Shown: positions 40,334 through 52,300, counted from the first letter of the stretch. The stretch: 64,000 nucleotides of DNA from Protula sp. h YS-2021 (GCA_949752745.1 OX457026.1:26133116-26197115), one strand, 5' to 3'. Program-made: numbers and translations. Notes: a model not told the origin generated them from the sequence alone.

Positions 40334-41537
40334 AAACAAGAATGTCCAGGGACATTGTGACCAGCCGAGATCTAGTGAATCTATGAAAAAGCTTGTCTGG
40401 TTGCCGAAAGTGGTAGTCATATTGTACAAACTTGTCCAAGGACAAAGGCCCAGCTAACGAAAAGCGATAAAACCAAATCCGGCGTGCTTGAACAAGGGAA
40501 TCTCCCAGAAAAATTGGGCTTCAAAGGACGAGATGGCAATGAGCTAGCTAAATAATTAATTTAGCAACGGACTCGAACATAGACCGATAAATACATACAA
40601 AGATTTTTTTCCAGAAAAATAACTTCGAACAATGTATTTGGCCAGTTTCTGGCGTATCGCCAAAATGAATAACTTTACAAAAGAGGCCTCATTTAGCCAA
40701 TTTTTGGCGGATCGCCAAAAAGTAATTTTTCAAGAGAAGTGTACCTAGAGAACAACTTTCCACAATTGGAAAGGAATCCGATCAAAATTATTGGAGAAGA
40801 AGCAATTTGAAACTTAGATACCAAAAAACTTAAAAAAATGTCCCCCATTTGGTCAGTTTTTGGCGGACCGCCAAAATGAGTAATTTTTGATAAGATGCCT
40901 ACCTACGAAATATTTGAGCAAAATATTAAGAAAATCTGATCAAAATTGTGGGAGAAGAAGCATTTTGAAAATTGGTAACCATGAAATTACAAATGTCCCC
41001 CATTTAGCCAATTTTTGGCGGATCGCTAAAACGAGCAAATTTTCAAGAGAAGTATACCTAGAGAACAACTATCCGAAATGGGAAAGGAATCCGATCAAAA
41101 TTATGGGAGAAGAAGCAATTTGAAAATTAGATACCAAAAAATTAAAAAATGTCCCCCATTTGGCCAATTTTTGGCGGATCGCCAAAAAAAGTAATTTTTG
41201 AAAAGTGGCCTACCTACGAAATATTTGTGCAAAATATGAAGAAAATCTGATCAAAATTGTGGGAGAAGAAGCATTTTGAAAATTGGCAACCATGAAATTA
41301 AAAATGTCTCCCATTTAGCCAATTTTTGGCGGATCGCCAAAAAAAATAATTTTTAAAGAGAGGTATACCTAGAGAAAATTCGTGTAAAATTTGAGAGGAA
41401 TCCGATCAAAATTGAAGGAGAAGAAGCATTTTAAGTAAAAGTTTACACACGTACATACATACGTACATACTACATACAGACGACGGATACCCCTCTATTG
41501 ATAGGATAAGACCAGCCCGACATAGTCGGCTGGTCTA
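40334..41537. mobile_element. Family D tandem-core element, intact copy
   Basis: Begins aAACAAG, perfect hairpin AATGTCC-ag-GGACATT, then tGACCAGCCGAgatc. It ends agaccagcccgacatagTCGGCTGGTCtaaaaa, a hairpin whose right arm is the exact inverse (10/10) of the 5' GACCAGCCGA. The core has five units spaced 155-156 bp (ggcgg marks at 40706, 40862, 41017, 41173, 41328). A gtacatacatacgtac tract precedes the 3' end, where families A and B have gacggaca. This is the best copy from which to define the family. Confidence 0.75.
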
Positions 41538-42199
41538 AAAAGGTAAAATTAGAATTGAATGGCAGTTATTTGAAAAGGAAAAACTTTTGTCATCTATTTC
41601 AGTTTTAGCAAAATGTTCCACTATCTATTTTTTACTAAACAGGTACTAAAATGGATGGTTAAATATTTTGATTTTAATAATTAATTAATACGGAACAGAT
41701 AAAAAGAGAAAGCGGCATTTCATTGCTATTTGTTATATTTGGGTGACATTTGACATTTTAACAGCTATGTCACAACTCCACACTCATCTTCTGTCAACTG
41801 CTTAATTCTATTTCATGAAAATAAATTACTGAATCATAAAAGAAAATTCACTAAAAACATTCAGAGCAAGCTTAAGGAACCGAGCGAAAACATTTGGCCA
41901 GTTCGTTTAGCTGTTGGGCTGCGAGGCGGACAGGATGACAGGCTATATATTTCTGGAAGCTGATGTACACGTCAGCTCTAAAAAATGAGCTTGTCAGCCC
42001 AACACTGACAACGGATGCGCAATCACTCTTCTGCCGCTTTGTAACTCACCCCCGCCCCCCCCCCCCCCACTTCCTCCAACCCGCGTCCTCATTCCCATTT
42101 ATCTGCGGGCATTCTTCTCGGGTTGACACATACTGGAGGATAGGCAGTCAAATTAGCGGTGGAACAGCTGGAGGATGATGGTTACTGAAATATTTTGAA

Positions 42200-42897
42200 A
42201 GGTATTTGCCTCATCTCAGGCGGATGCAAAAAAAGTAAATTTCATAGAAACCCTAATATCGGAAAGCACTAAACTACTTGTAATACAACTACTTTGAAAA
42301 ACGTGATCCCTGAAACTTTCAAACGTCGGCATGAAGCGAATTTTTCGAGGTTCACAAAAAGTAAAAAAATATCACATGAGCAGTGTACACAATTTGAAAG
42401 GAATCAGATCAAAACTGGGTTGGTAAGATCGCTACCAAACATTTGGAACAAAATGGCGCTACTACTGGGCCAATTTTTGGCGAATCGCCATAAAAAGGGA
42501 GAATATTTCAGGAGAGACTCATCTAGGGAAGATTTCTGCAGCATCTATAAGCAATCCTATCCAAAGTGCTGGAATTCTGGACAGAACAGAGAACTTTCAT
42601 ATAAAATATGAAAGGTATCCAATCCAAACTATGGCTATCAAAAACAATCCAAAATGTTCCTAAGTTGCCAATTTGGCAAAAAGTAAACTTTCGAGAGACA
42701 GCCATCTGGAGAACATTCACACAAAATTTGAATTGAATCCGATAAAATTGTGGGAGAACAAGCATTCTGAAAAGTGGCTGAGAAAAGAAAATCCTATCAA
42801 AATTTGGGGAGACGCATTTTACGTGAAGTTTACATACGTACATACAGACGACGCATGCCCCCCCCCCCCCACCTCCCCAATAATGTGATAAGACCAT
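42200..42897. mobile_element. Family D element, degenerate copy
   Basis: Carries the same unit vocabulary (gccaatttttggcgaatcgc, ggaatccgatcaaaat, gagagactcatctagg) and the same 3' tract (catacgtacatacagacgac, then gataagacca) as the copy at 40334. The 5' end and the last hairpin arm are not recognisable. A C-run lies at 42858-42871. Confidence 0.5.
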
Positions 42898-42949
42898 GCT
42901 TTCCCTTGAGTTAGTTCTGAGATTACTGAAACGAATTTTATCGTCAATA

Positions 42950-43415
42950 TTTTATCTAAATTTTGGCTAATCACGCACGAAAAGTAATAGCCACGTAGGT
43001 ACTGATGTCCGCTACCTTTGTTTAGAATTTCATTCAAGAAAGGTCATATGCCTGGCGGCAGCTGAGATTTCAGTAACAAATTGGTTGTCCGCCAAGATAT
43101 CCGGCTGTTTTGCAAACCACCAAAACAAATTATAGCCAAGCAGGTAGCGATGTGTACGCTTCATTTACTCGAAATTTCAAGACAGTAAGATAATATGCCT
43201 AGCGTTAGCTAACATTTTAATGAGAAAATGGTTTTTGAGAATATTTTGGCCATTCTTTTCCGAATTACACAGAACAATAGGTAAGCCAGTTAGGTACTAA
43301 TCTGTACCGTAGCTGAAGTTCTGAGACAGTAACTATTGCATTCCTGGCGTTACTGAAGATTTTAATGAGAAATTTATTTTTCATCCAATATTTCAGTCAA
43401 TTATGTTCGAATCAC

Positions 43416-43460
<45 letters not shown>

Positions 43461-44650
43461 ACAGTATCAACCAGATGCTTGCCATCTTTACTTAACATTT
43501 CAACACAGTAGGCCTATTTCCCTAGTGTCAGTTAAGATTTCACAAAAAGGGATTTTTCGCCAATATTTTGTCCAGTTTTTGGCCAATCACCGAGAAAACA
43601 AATAGTCAAACACATCGCCCTCCCTACTTCAAAATTTTAAGATCGTAATAGCTAGCGTTAGATGATTTTACTAAAAAATTGGTTTTTCGCCAATATTTCC
43701 GTCACTTTTTTTCCGAATTACGAGAAACAGTAATAGCCAGGTAAATGCCAATAACCGCTAATTTTAACTAAAATGTCAAGACAGTAAGGCCACTTCTCTT
43801 GCGTGGTTTTACTGAAAATATTTTGGTTTTTCGCCAAACATGGCGGAAATTTTGGCGAATCACCGAAAAAAGTGGAGCCAGTTAGGTAGTAATTCTTGCT
43901 ACCCTTATATTTCAAGACAGTATGGTTATTTTCCTTGGATTAGTTAAGATTTTACTAAAAGATGTCTTTCCCCAATATTTCTCCAATTTTTGGCGAATCA
44001 CAAAAAATTAATTAATGAATAAACATATAATAGCCAAGCAGGCACCAATGTCCGCCTCCCTAATTCAATATTTTAAGACATTACTTATGATTCCAATAAA
44101 AAACTGGTTTTGCGCCAATATTTCTGCTCTCTTTTTTCCGAATCACGAAAAATAGTAACAGTAATGAAAGTGCCAATAACGTTATCTTCAACTAAATTCA
44201 AGACAATAAGGTCATTTCTCTGGTGTAAGGCAAGATTTTACTGATTTTTTTTTTTCGCCAATCCCCAACAAGTAACAGTCAGTCAGTAATGCCTTCTACC
44301 TTTACTATAATTTTCAAGACAGGAACGCTATTGTCCTTGCGCTACTTTTTCGTCAATATGCCCCCCCCCTCCCCCAATTTTTGGCGAATCGCCAAAAAAG
44401 TAATAGCGAGATGGACACTTATGCCCCCTACCTTCCATCAAAACCTTAGGCGTTTTAAAGAATTTTTTTTTTTTTGGCCAATATTTCCGCCAAGTTTTTG
44501 GGAATTCCCAAAGAAGTCATAGCCAGGTAGGCACTTATATCCACTACCTTCAACCAAAATTTTAAGACATTGAAGCCAAAAACTTAGGAGAAGATGGGAC
44601 ACAGCTGCTACTGCCCGTGCTTCTGTAAGAGGCTGGGCCAAAAATCAACT
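42950..44650. repeat. Degenerate tandem array, about 120-150 bp unit
   Basis: About twelve diverged units keyed on gtaatagccaggtaggcac (42984, about 43129, 43273, 43460, 43599, 43730, 43870, 44030, 44153, 44270, 44400, 44518), each followed by aattttaagacagtaaggcc and by ttttcgccaatatttc. A 40-bp A-rich run interrupts one unit at 43419-43461. It may be the core of another family D relative; no termini found. Confidence 0.65.
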
Positions 44651-45426
44651 ACTTAGGAGAATACAATGGTGGCAATGTGAATACTTTATCACAGTCATGT
44701 TAGTGTAAAGTTCAGTTCTGATAGTCTCAAACTACAGCAACAAATCTTTTATCTAAATGAACACCAAGAGACCCGGGGACAATCCCACGATCCCCGCCTC
44801 CTTTAACCACAGGCAAGGACCAAGTGACAGCCACATAATCTTGAAACTCAAGACATTACTAATTTTAGCAAACAAACATTTTTAGAAAGCTAGGCTTCGT
44901 GTTTTTACTTTTTATTCATTTAGTTGTTTTAATACAAACATTTCTCTTTGACATTGTTAAAGTGAATAAACATGTTACCTGTCACTTCGGCGCAGGTGTA
45001 TTTTACACAGAAATTAAATGGCGACCGGTCACCAACACAACAATGCCAATTCTCTTTTTTAATTTAGCAGAAAAGAGAAGAAATGACGACGCCTTGTGAA
45101 ATCACCTTTATCACACCTACAGAAGTCTTTTTTCTTCCACATTTTTGTTGTTGATTACTTGATTTAAATCAGGCGTCATGTAATTAACTGAAAACATATA
45201 TGTGATATGACGCTGTTAGGCAGATCTTCGAAAATGAGCAGTCTTTTCATTTAGGAGAAAATAAAGTAGTCTGGCGCCCACCACCTGCCAAACAACGAAA
45301 TCTTAAGGAAAGCGTTTTGTTCTTAAATCAAAAGGCCAAGAAAAGCAACAGTCTTGTTTCACATCCTGACATTAACCAGCATGGCCTTATAAAAGCTGAT
45401 GACTTTTGTGTAAGAACAGCAGTGGC
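44651..45426. other. No gene recognised
   Basis: Short frames only. Confidence 0.45.
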
Positions 45427-45932
45427 TAGGGGTATTACGGTTCGTACCGTAACCAAAAACCGACCGCGCTTCTTCGGTTCGCTTCGGTTAAAAAACCGAA
45501 AGAGAAAAACCGCGGTATTTTAGGGGGGAATTTTTGGAAGCTTCATTCTTTCACTGATAGTAGAAGCTGTAAAATAAAGTACTGCTTCGAGCTTTTTAAA
45601 GAAAAATATGTAAATTTTGAGAACTTATCACTCGACATTTTCATGTGAACTGTTCTCTCAGAGACATTAACGTTATGTTTCCTAAGTATAATTCAAGATG
45701 TAAAGTGTCTTATAATATGTGCAAAGGCGTTTTGTTTATGACGGTATAACTAAGAAATTCTGTAAATGTTCTTAAGTTAGAACAAAACTGAATGACTGCT
45801 ATGTGATACACTGAAACTTATCATTTCGGCAAATTTTTAACAATTTTTGGAAAAATCGTACCGAAAAAATCGAACCGAATAAGTAAAGTGTACCGAACCG
45901 AACCGTGGGCATGGCGTCCCGTCACACCCCTA
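45427..45932. mobile_element. hAT-type MITE
   Basis: The ends are taggggtattacggttcg and, inverted, taggggtgtgacgggacg. Flanking 8-bp sequences gcagtggc (45419-45426) and gtagtagc (45933-45940) agree at 6 of 8, as expected for an old hAT target duplication. Subterminal regions are rich in ccgaacc/ggttcgg in inverted orientation. At about 506 bp it has no transposase. Confidence 0.7.
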
Positions 45933-46326
45933 GTAGTAGCGTTGTATTCATTAATGACTAACATTTTACAAATTTTATGTCATCATATGAAAGAGAGATC
46001 CAGTAAAACTAGGAAAATCGAAAATCTTTTTACATATTAAAAAGGCCAGTTCTTAATGGCGTTCCCAAGCATTAGAACAGGTATAATCAGAATGATGTCG
46101 CTTTATTTTTCTTTTCCTCAGTTTTGGGTTTGGCTAACTATACTTCATAAAACTTCTGAAGGCTACTAGAATTTTCAGACTAATTCGTTTATTTCACTAT
46201 ACCAAGACCACGCTATTTTAATAAAAAAATAATAATTGAAAATATTTGAACACATTGCAATTTCAGACCTGACAGCTCTCATAGTCAAATCATTTGAGTC
46301 CCCGGAAAAGTTTGAATTGCTGACAT

Positions 46327-46952
46327 CGAGTCCTAGATCCAAGTCACCGCGTACACCTGGCAACGAGTCTTGGATCCAAGTCACCGCGTATACCTGGCAA
46401 CGAGTCCTGGATCCAAGTCACCGCGTTTACCTGGCAACGAGTCCTGGATCCAAGTCACCGCGTATACCTGGCAACGAGTCCTGGATCCAAGTCATCGCGT
46501 ATACCTGGCAACGAGTCCTGGATCCAAGTCTGCGCGTACACCTGGCAACGAGTCCTGGATCCAAGTCATCGCGTATACCTGGCAACGAGTCCTGGATCCA
46601 AGTCATCGCGTACACCTGGCAACGAGTCCTGGATCCAAGTCATCGCGTATACCTAGCAACGAGTCCTGGATCCAAGTCATCGCGTACACCTGGCAACGAG
46701 TCCTGGATCCAAGTCATCGCGTACACCTGGCAACGAGTCCTGGATCCAAGTCATCGCGTACACCTGGCAACGAGTCCTGGATCCAAGTCATCGCGTACAC
46801 CTGGCAACGAGTCCTGGATCCAAGCCACCGCGTATACCTGGCAACGAGTCCTGGATCCAAGTCATCGCGTACACCTGGCAACGAGTCCTGGATCCAAGTC
46901 ATCGCGTACACCTGGCAACGAGTCCTGGATCCAAGTCATCGCGCATACCTGG
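46327..46952. repeat. Minisatellite, 37-bp unit, stop-free in all forward frames
   Basis: About 17 near-identical units of tacacctggcaacgagtcct + ggatccaagtcaycgcg. 37 is not a multiple of 3, so any frame cycles through all three; the unit has no forward stop, giving a 292-codon open frame with a 37-residue period. No splice or coding context supports a gene. Confidence 0.95.
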
Positions 46953-47000
46953 TCTGAGTGGCACATATTTCGCCTAATTAACCACTGCGTGCAAAACTTT

Positions 47001-47586
47001 ACTACGTCTCGAGGCGTACGTCTATCCCCCGTGGGCGATATGGTGTGTGTAAGGCTGTTGCGTGTTGACTACGCAAAATTTAAAAGTGGAGGGATACGTA
47101 GACGTAGTGTCTAACATTTAAACGAATCAATCCATTAACCAGTAGGTGCGTGAGACTGCCGTAGGTATGCTCGCGTGAGACTGCCGTAGGTATGCTAAGT
47201 ACAGCGCCGATTTTAAAAAATCCGCCATTTTGTCAATTTAAGTCCCACCCGGAAAATTCTTGGTCACTGCACTGCGGAAGGTTCCAAAGAACCCGTGTGT
47301 AGAATCCATCTATCAATGAGGCCTGTAGGCGCGTGAAACTGCCGTATATACGCTAAGTCCAGTGCCGATTTTCAAAAGCCCGCCATTTTGTCAATTTTGT
47401 TTTGGATTCAGAAATTTCTTGATCACTGCACTGCGGATGGGTTTAAAAAATTTGAAACGAATCCATCCATTAATGTGGCCTGTAGGCGCGTGAAACTAAA
47501 GCGTGACAGACGGACAGAAAGACGGACGGCAAAACTGACAGACCGAAAAGTTCAAAACTATATCCCTCCGTTCCACGGGGGATAAT
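47001..47586. mobile_element. Family B element, short copy
   Basis: Begins ACTACGTCTCGAGG, then tctatcccccgtgggcgata, and ends tatccctccgttccacgggg followed by gataat. The core has units of about 157 bp with cctgtaggcgcgtgaaact and ggtcactgcactgcgg. A gacggacagaaagacggacg tract precedes the 3' hairpin. The left 110 bp is near-identical to the copy at 52956. Confidence 0.75.
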
Positions 47587-47732
47587 CGTCGGTCCCCGCT
47601 GCGGATGGTACAAATATTGTTATTGACGCACACGAGACTTTGCGCCAAAAATACCATAACTCGTGGTGCAAAAAAAAAAAAATTCAGGAGAGGGAAAAAA
47701 CAACGCTATTCGCAAAACTGGCACATCAGGTA

Positions 47733-47858
47733 TCACGGTGGTTTTTCATGGGGCCCGTCGACCACATTACCAACGGCAAAGTCGTACAGTTGTTTGTTAA
47801 TGGTCTTGAGTTGCTGGACTCTCTCTTGTAATGATGACGTCATGCTGTCATTGTCCTG
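47733..47858 (-). CDS. Exon-like open segment, possible coiled coil
   Basis: On the minus strand a run of T then acttccag-cag (a tandem NAGNAG acceptor) leads into DNDSMTSSLQERVQQLKTIN then KQLYDFAVG. A gtaatg donor could follow at 47770, otherwise the frame runs to a stop at 47733. The peptide has a heptad-like pattern. No neighbouring exons were found and no family is recognised; this may be chance. Confidence 0.25.
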   Translation of the reverse strand, partial: QDNDSMTSSLQERVQQLKTINKQLYDFAVGNVVDGPHEKPP

Positions 47859-47859
47859 C

Positions 47860-49250
47860 TGGAAGTAAAAAAAAAACAAGAAAGGGTTACACTCTCGCCG
47901 TCCGAGGACGAAGGCCAAGCTGACTTGTCTGCAGCATAATAAGAAACTATTGATAACAGGACAAATGTAGGGCTCTAACTGCGGCGCTGCTCCTTGTGAC
48001 TTCACGGAAACCATATTCTACAAATTAAATAGTGTCTTTTCTCAGAAACTACAATATCTTTCACTAAATCGGTACTCTGAGTTTAGCAGATGAACCAATG
48101 CCTGAATAAACACAATCTGTGCAGTGAAACTGCGCTGGGGCATTTCTAAAATTGTTTATAAATTTAGTTTGAAAACTCACATCAGAACCGGCAGCATTAA
48201 TTGAGATATTTCATTATGATAGGCAATCCACAACCATGCCATGATAGTATGGAGACAAGTGAATGACGACACAAGCGGTCCTTTGCGTGACAACACTCGC
48301 GTCGTATATTACATCACTCGGCTGGGCAATAACATGAGAAATTTTTACGCAAAAATTAAGGTTCTGATCAATTTGGTGATACTGTTCTACACAGCAAGTC
48401 CGTTCCATATTATAAGCGGAGTGAATGTAATAATTAGTAGGTTCCCGCGTTTTTCGCTTAAAAAAATTCCAGAAGTCTCCAGATCTTTTTGTGACATGTT
48501 TCCAGTAATGTTAAAGACAAATTTCCAGGATTTTCCAGGACCGTGGGAACTATGTAAATATCATCACCCTGGGGGGGAAATAACATTAGAACAGGACAGC
48601 AATGCCATTAACTTACAACGACGTGTTCGATACTCCTTCCCAACACGACCCCTGACCTGAGACATATAGCCACACCCACCCACCCCCCTCTCCCCTTCAC
48701 TTGACGCTGGCAAGTGCCTTCATATGCAAGTCCTACGGTCACGTGTAGACCCATAAAAAGACTCCGAATCCACGTGATAGCAGTTTCAGTGTCACATGAC
48801 TTGGAGTAAAGCACGAGTCAGTTTTGAATAAAATTACAACACGCTTAAACTTTCTGTATTACAACTTTCATGGATGGAACTTGCATGTAGACTGATTGGG
48901 GGGGGGGGGGGGTTGGGGCGGGAGTCAGGACCTTCTATTGAAACCACAATTTCTACCTATTATCCCCAGAGGTAATAATGGCTTGACCTAACGAGTCAAA
49001 CAATACGACACATATTCCTTAAGTCTTTTCTCACTGTTGTTGTTACCTCCCAGTGCACAAAGGCAATGTTTCCCACAAATCACCCCCCCCCCCCCCGCCC
49101 CTTTTGCCAGGTTTAGCAGCTTATGCAAAAAATAAGCCTGATTTATACGGTCGCCACAGCTTCACAAAGCTACTCATAACTTATTCAGCAGGGCAATTAT
49201 GGTTAATTCTCCTTGACAACACACGGGCGAGGTGACTGGCGCACCCGGAC
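47860..49250. other. No gene recognised; poly-G and poly-C runs
   Basis: The 139-codon plus frame at 48241-48660 has no recognisable features. G14 at 48898 and C15 at 49082 are homopolymer runs. Confidence 0.45.
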
Positions 49251-49252
49251 TT

Positions 49253-49282
49253 GTTGCCATGGACAACCGCTGACGTCATCGC
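49253..49282 (+). promoter_or_regulatory. X-box-like plus CRE motif cluster
   Basis: GTTGCCATGGACAAC (49253-49267) is the RFX X-box palindrome with one extra base, and is followed 3 bp later by the CRE TGACGTCA (49271-49278). The stretch is GC-richer than its surroundings. It lies 33 bp upstream of an ATG with a strong context and a consensus donor (49315-49356). Confidence 0.35.
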
Positions 49283-49314
49283 AACTGCTTGGCGGCAGGT
49301 GGCAGGTGAAGGAT

Positions 49315-49356
49315 ATGGACGTTGCTATGCTATGTATGATGAAGAGGTCTGTTGCA
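49315..49356 (+). CDS. Candidate short first exon next to the X-box/CRE cluster
   Basis: ATG with G at -3 and +4 opens MDVAMLCMMKRSVA and meets a consensus gtaagt donor at 49357 in phase 0. The repeat element at 49363 begins within the donor's next bases, so it would lie at the very start of the intron. No downstream exon was found in this window, so support is only local. Confidence 0.2.
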
Positions 49357-49362
49357 GTAAGT

Positions 49363-52300
49363 AACTAGACCGAATTTCGCTACACGTAGCGAAATAGTAC
49401 CCACTTGCAAGGGCAGAGACACAACATATTTGATCAAAGACACATTTTCAGTGTTTCAACATAATTGTCAGCTTCCGGATTATTATCTTGGACGAGGCCA
49501 TCGAAGTGAACATAATGTAACCTCATTTGGGCACAAAAAAATCAAGTTCAGTTTTCTAACCGTTTTTGAGATCCTGGTCAACTTGCACTTTTTGACCTTG
49601 ACCATGATAGAGGAGGGCAAGATCACCGAGGTACCCCTTATGTAGCGTTGTTTAGGTCCAAAGCGTCGAAAATGAGCTCAAAATCGCTCTATCTCTAACC
49701 ATTTTTGAGATAATAGTCAACTTCCGGTCTTTGACCTTGACCGTGACCCAGAAGGTCAAGGTCACCGAGGTACCTCTTATGTAACGTTGTTTAGGCCCAA
49801 AGGGTCGAAAATTAGCTCAAAATCGCTCTATCTCTAACCGTTTTTGTGATAATAGTCAACTTCCGGTTTTGACCTTGACCGTGACCCAGAAGGTCAAGGT
49901 CACCGAGGTACTTCTTGTGTAACGTTGTTTAGGCCCAAAGGGTCGAAAATGAGCTCAAAATCGCTCTATCTCTAACCGTTTTCGAGATAATAGTCAACTT
50001 CCGGTTTTTGACCTTGACCGTGACCCAGAAGGTCAAGGTCACCGAGGTACCTCTTATGTAGCGTTGTTTAGGCCCAAAGGGTCGAAAATGAGCTCAAAAT
50101 CGCTCTATCTCTAACCGTTTTCGAGATAATAGTCAACTTCCGGTTTTTGACCTTTACCGTGACCCAGAAGGTCAAGGTCACCGAGGTACCTCTTATGTAG
50201 CCTTGATTAGGCCCAAAGGGTCGAAAATGAGCTCAAAATCGCTCTATCTCTAACCGTTTTCGAGATAATAGTCAACTTCCGGTTTTTGACCTTGACCGTG
50301 ACCCAGAAGGTCAAGTTCACCGAGGTACCTCTTATGTAACGTTGTTTAGGCCCAAAGGGTCGAAAATGAGCTCAAAATCGCTCTATCTCTCACCGTTTTC
50401 GAGATAATAGTCAACTTCCGGTTTTTGACCTTGACCGTGACCCAGAAGGTCAAGTTCACCGAGGTACCTCTTATGTAACGTTGTTTAGGCCCAAAGGGTC
50501 GAAAATGAGCTCAAAATCGCTCTATCTCTAACCCTTTTCGAGATAATAGTCAACTTCCGGTTTTTGACCTTGACCGTGACCCAGAAGGTCAAGGTCACCG
50601 AGGTACCTCTTATGTAACGTTGTTTAGGCCCAAAAGGTCGAAAATGAGCTCAAAATCGCTCTATCTCTCACCGTTTTCGAGATAATAGTCAACTTCCGGT
50701 TTTTGACCTTGACCGTGACCCAGAAGGTCAAGGTCACCGAGATACCTCTTATGTAACGTTATTTAGGCCCAAAGGGTCGAAAATGAGCTCAAAATCGCTC
50801 TATCTCTCACCGTTTTCGAGATAATAGTCAACTTCCGGTTTTTGACCTTGACCGTGACCCAGAAGGTCAAGGTCACCGAGGTACCTCTTATGTAGCCTTG
50901 ATTAGGCCCAAAGGGTCGAAAATGAGCTCAAAATCGCTCTATCTCTAACCGTTTTCGAGATAATAGTCAACTTCCGGTTTTTGACCTTGACCGTAACCCA
51001 GAAGGTCAAGTTCACCGAGGTACCTCTTATGTAACGTTGTTTAGGCCCAAAGGGTCGAAAATGAGCTCAAAATCGCTCTATCTCTCACCGTTTTCGAGAT
51101 AATAGTCAACTTCCGGTTTTTGACCTTGACCGTGACCCAGAAGGTCAAGTTCACCGAGGTACCTCTTATGTAACGTTGTTTAGGCCCAAAGGGTCGAAAA
51201 TGAGCTCAAAATCGCTCTATCTCTAACCCTTTTCGAGATAATAGTCAACTTCCGGTTTTTGACCTTGATCGTGACCCAGAAGGTCAAGGTCACCGAGGTA
51301 CCTCTTATGTAGCCTTGATTAGGCCCAAAGGGTCGAAAATGAGCTCAAAATCGCTCTATCTCTAACCGTTTTCGAGATAATAGTCAACTTCCGGTTTTTG
51401 ACCTTGACCGTAACCCAGAAGGTCAAGTTCACCGAGGTACCTCTTATGTAACGTTGTTTAGGCCCAAAGGGTCGAAAATGAGCTCAAAATCGCTCTATCT
51501 CTCACCGTTTTCGAGATAATAGTCAACTTCCGGTTTTTGACCTTGACCGTGACCCAGAAGGTCAAGTTCACCGAGGTACCTCTTATGTAACGTTGTTTAG
51601 GCCCAAAGGGTCGAAAATGAGCTCAAAATCGCTCTATCTCTCACCGTTTTCGAGATAATAGTCAACTTCCGGTTTTTGACCTTGACCGTGACCCAGAAGG
51701 TCAAGTTCACCGAGGTACCTCTTATGTAACGTTGTTTAGGCCCAAAGGGTCGAAAATGAGCTCAAAATCGCTCTATCTCTAACCCTTTTCGAGATAATAG
51801 TCAACTTCCGGTTTTTGACCTTGATCGTGACCCAGAAGGTCAAGGTCACCGAGGTACCTCTTAAGTAACGCTGTTTAGGCCCAAAGGGTCGAAAATGAGC
51901 TCAAAAGCGCTCTATCTCTAACCGTTTTCGAGATAATAGTCAACTTCCGGTTTTTGACCTTGACCGTGACCCAGAAGGTCAAGTTCACCGAGGTACCTCT
52001 TATGTAACGTTGTTTAGGCCCAAAGGGTCGAAAATGAGCTCAAAATCGCTCTATCTCTAACCGTTTTCGAGATAATAGTCAACTTCCGGTTTTTGACCTT
52101 GACCGTAACCCAGAAGGTCAAGGTCACCGAGGTACCTCTTATGTAACGTTGTTTAGGCCCACAGGGTCAAAAATGAGCTCAAAATCGCTCTATCTCTCAC
52201 CGTTTTCGAGATGAGTCGGTCTATCGTTGAGGACGCGTGAAATCACGTGACTTTTGACCTTGACCCTCAAGGTCAAGGTTAGTGATGACAGTTTACCCTT

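Noticed and set aside
46236..47114. 292-codon open frame
   Set aside because: It is carried by the 37-bp minisatellite; period not divisible by three and no forward stop in the unit explain its length.
48241..48660. 139-codon plus frame
   Set aside because: No recognisable motif, AT-rich codon use like intergenic sequence, no splice context.
49560..52215. CRISPR array
   Set aside because: Units are contiguous 139-bp satellites with no unique spacers; eukaryotic context.
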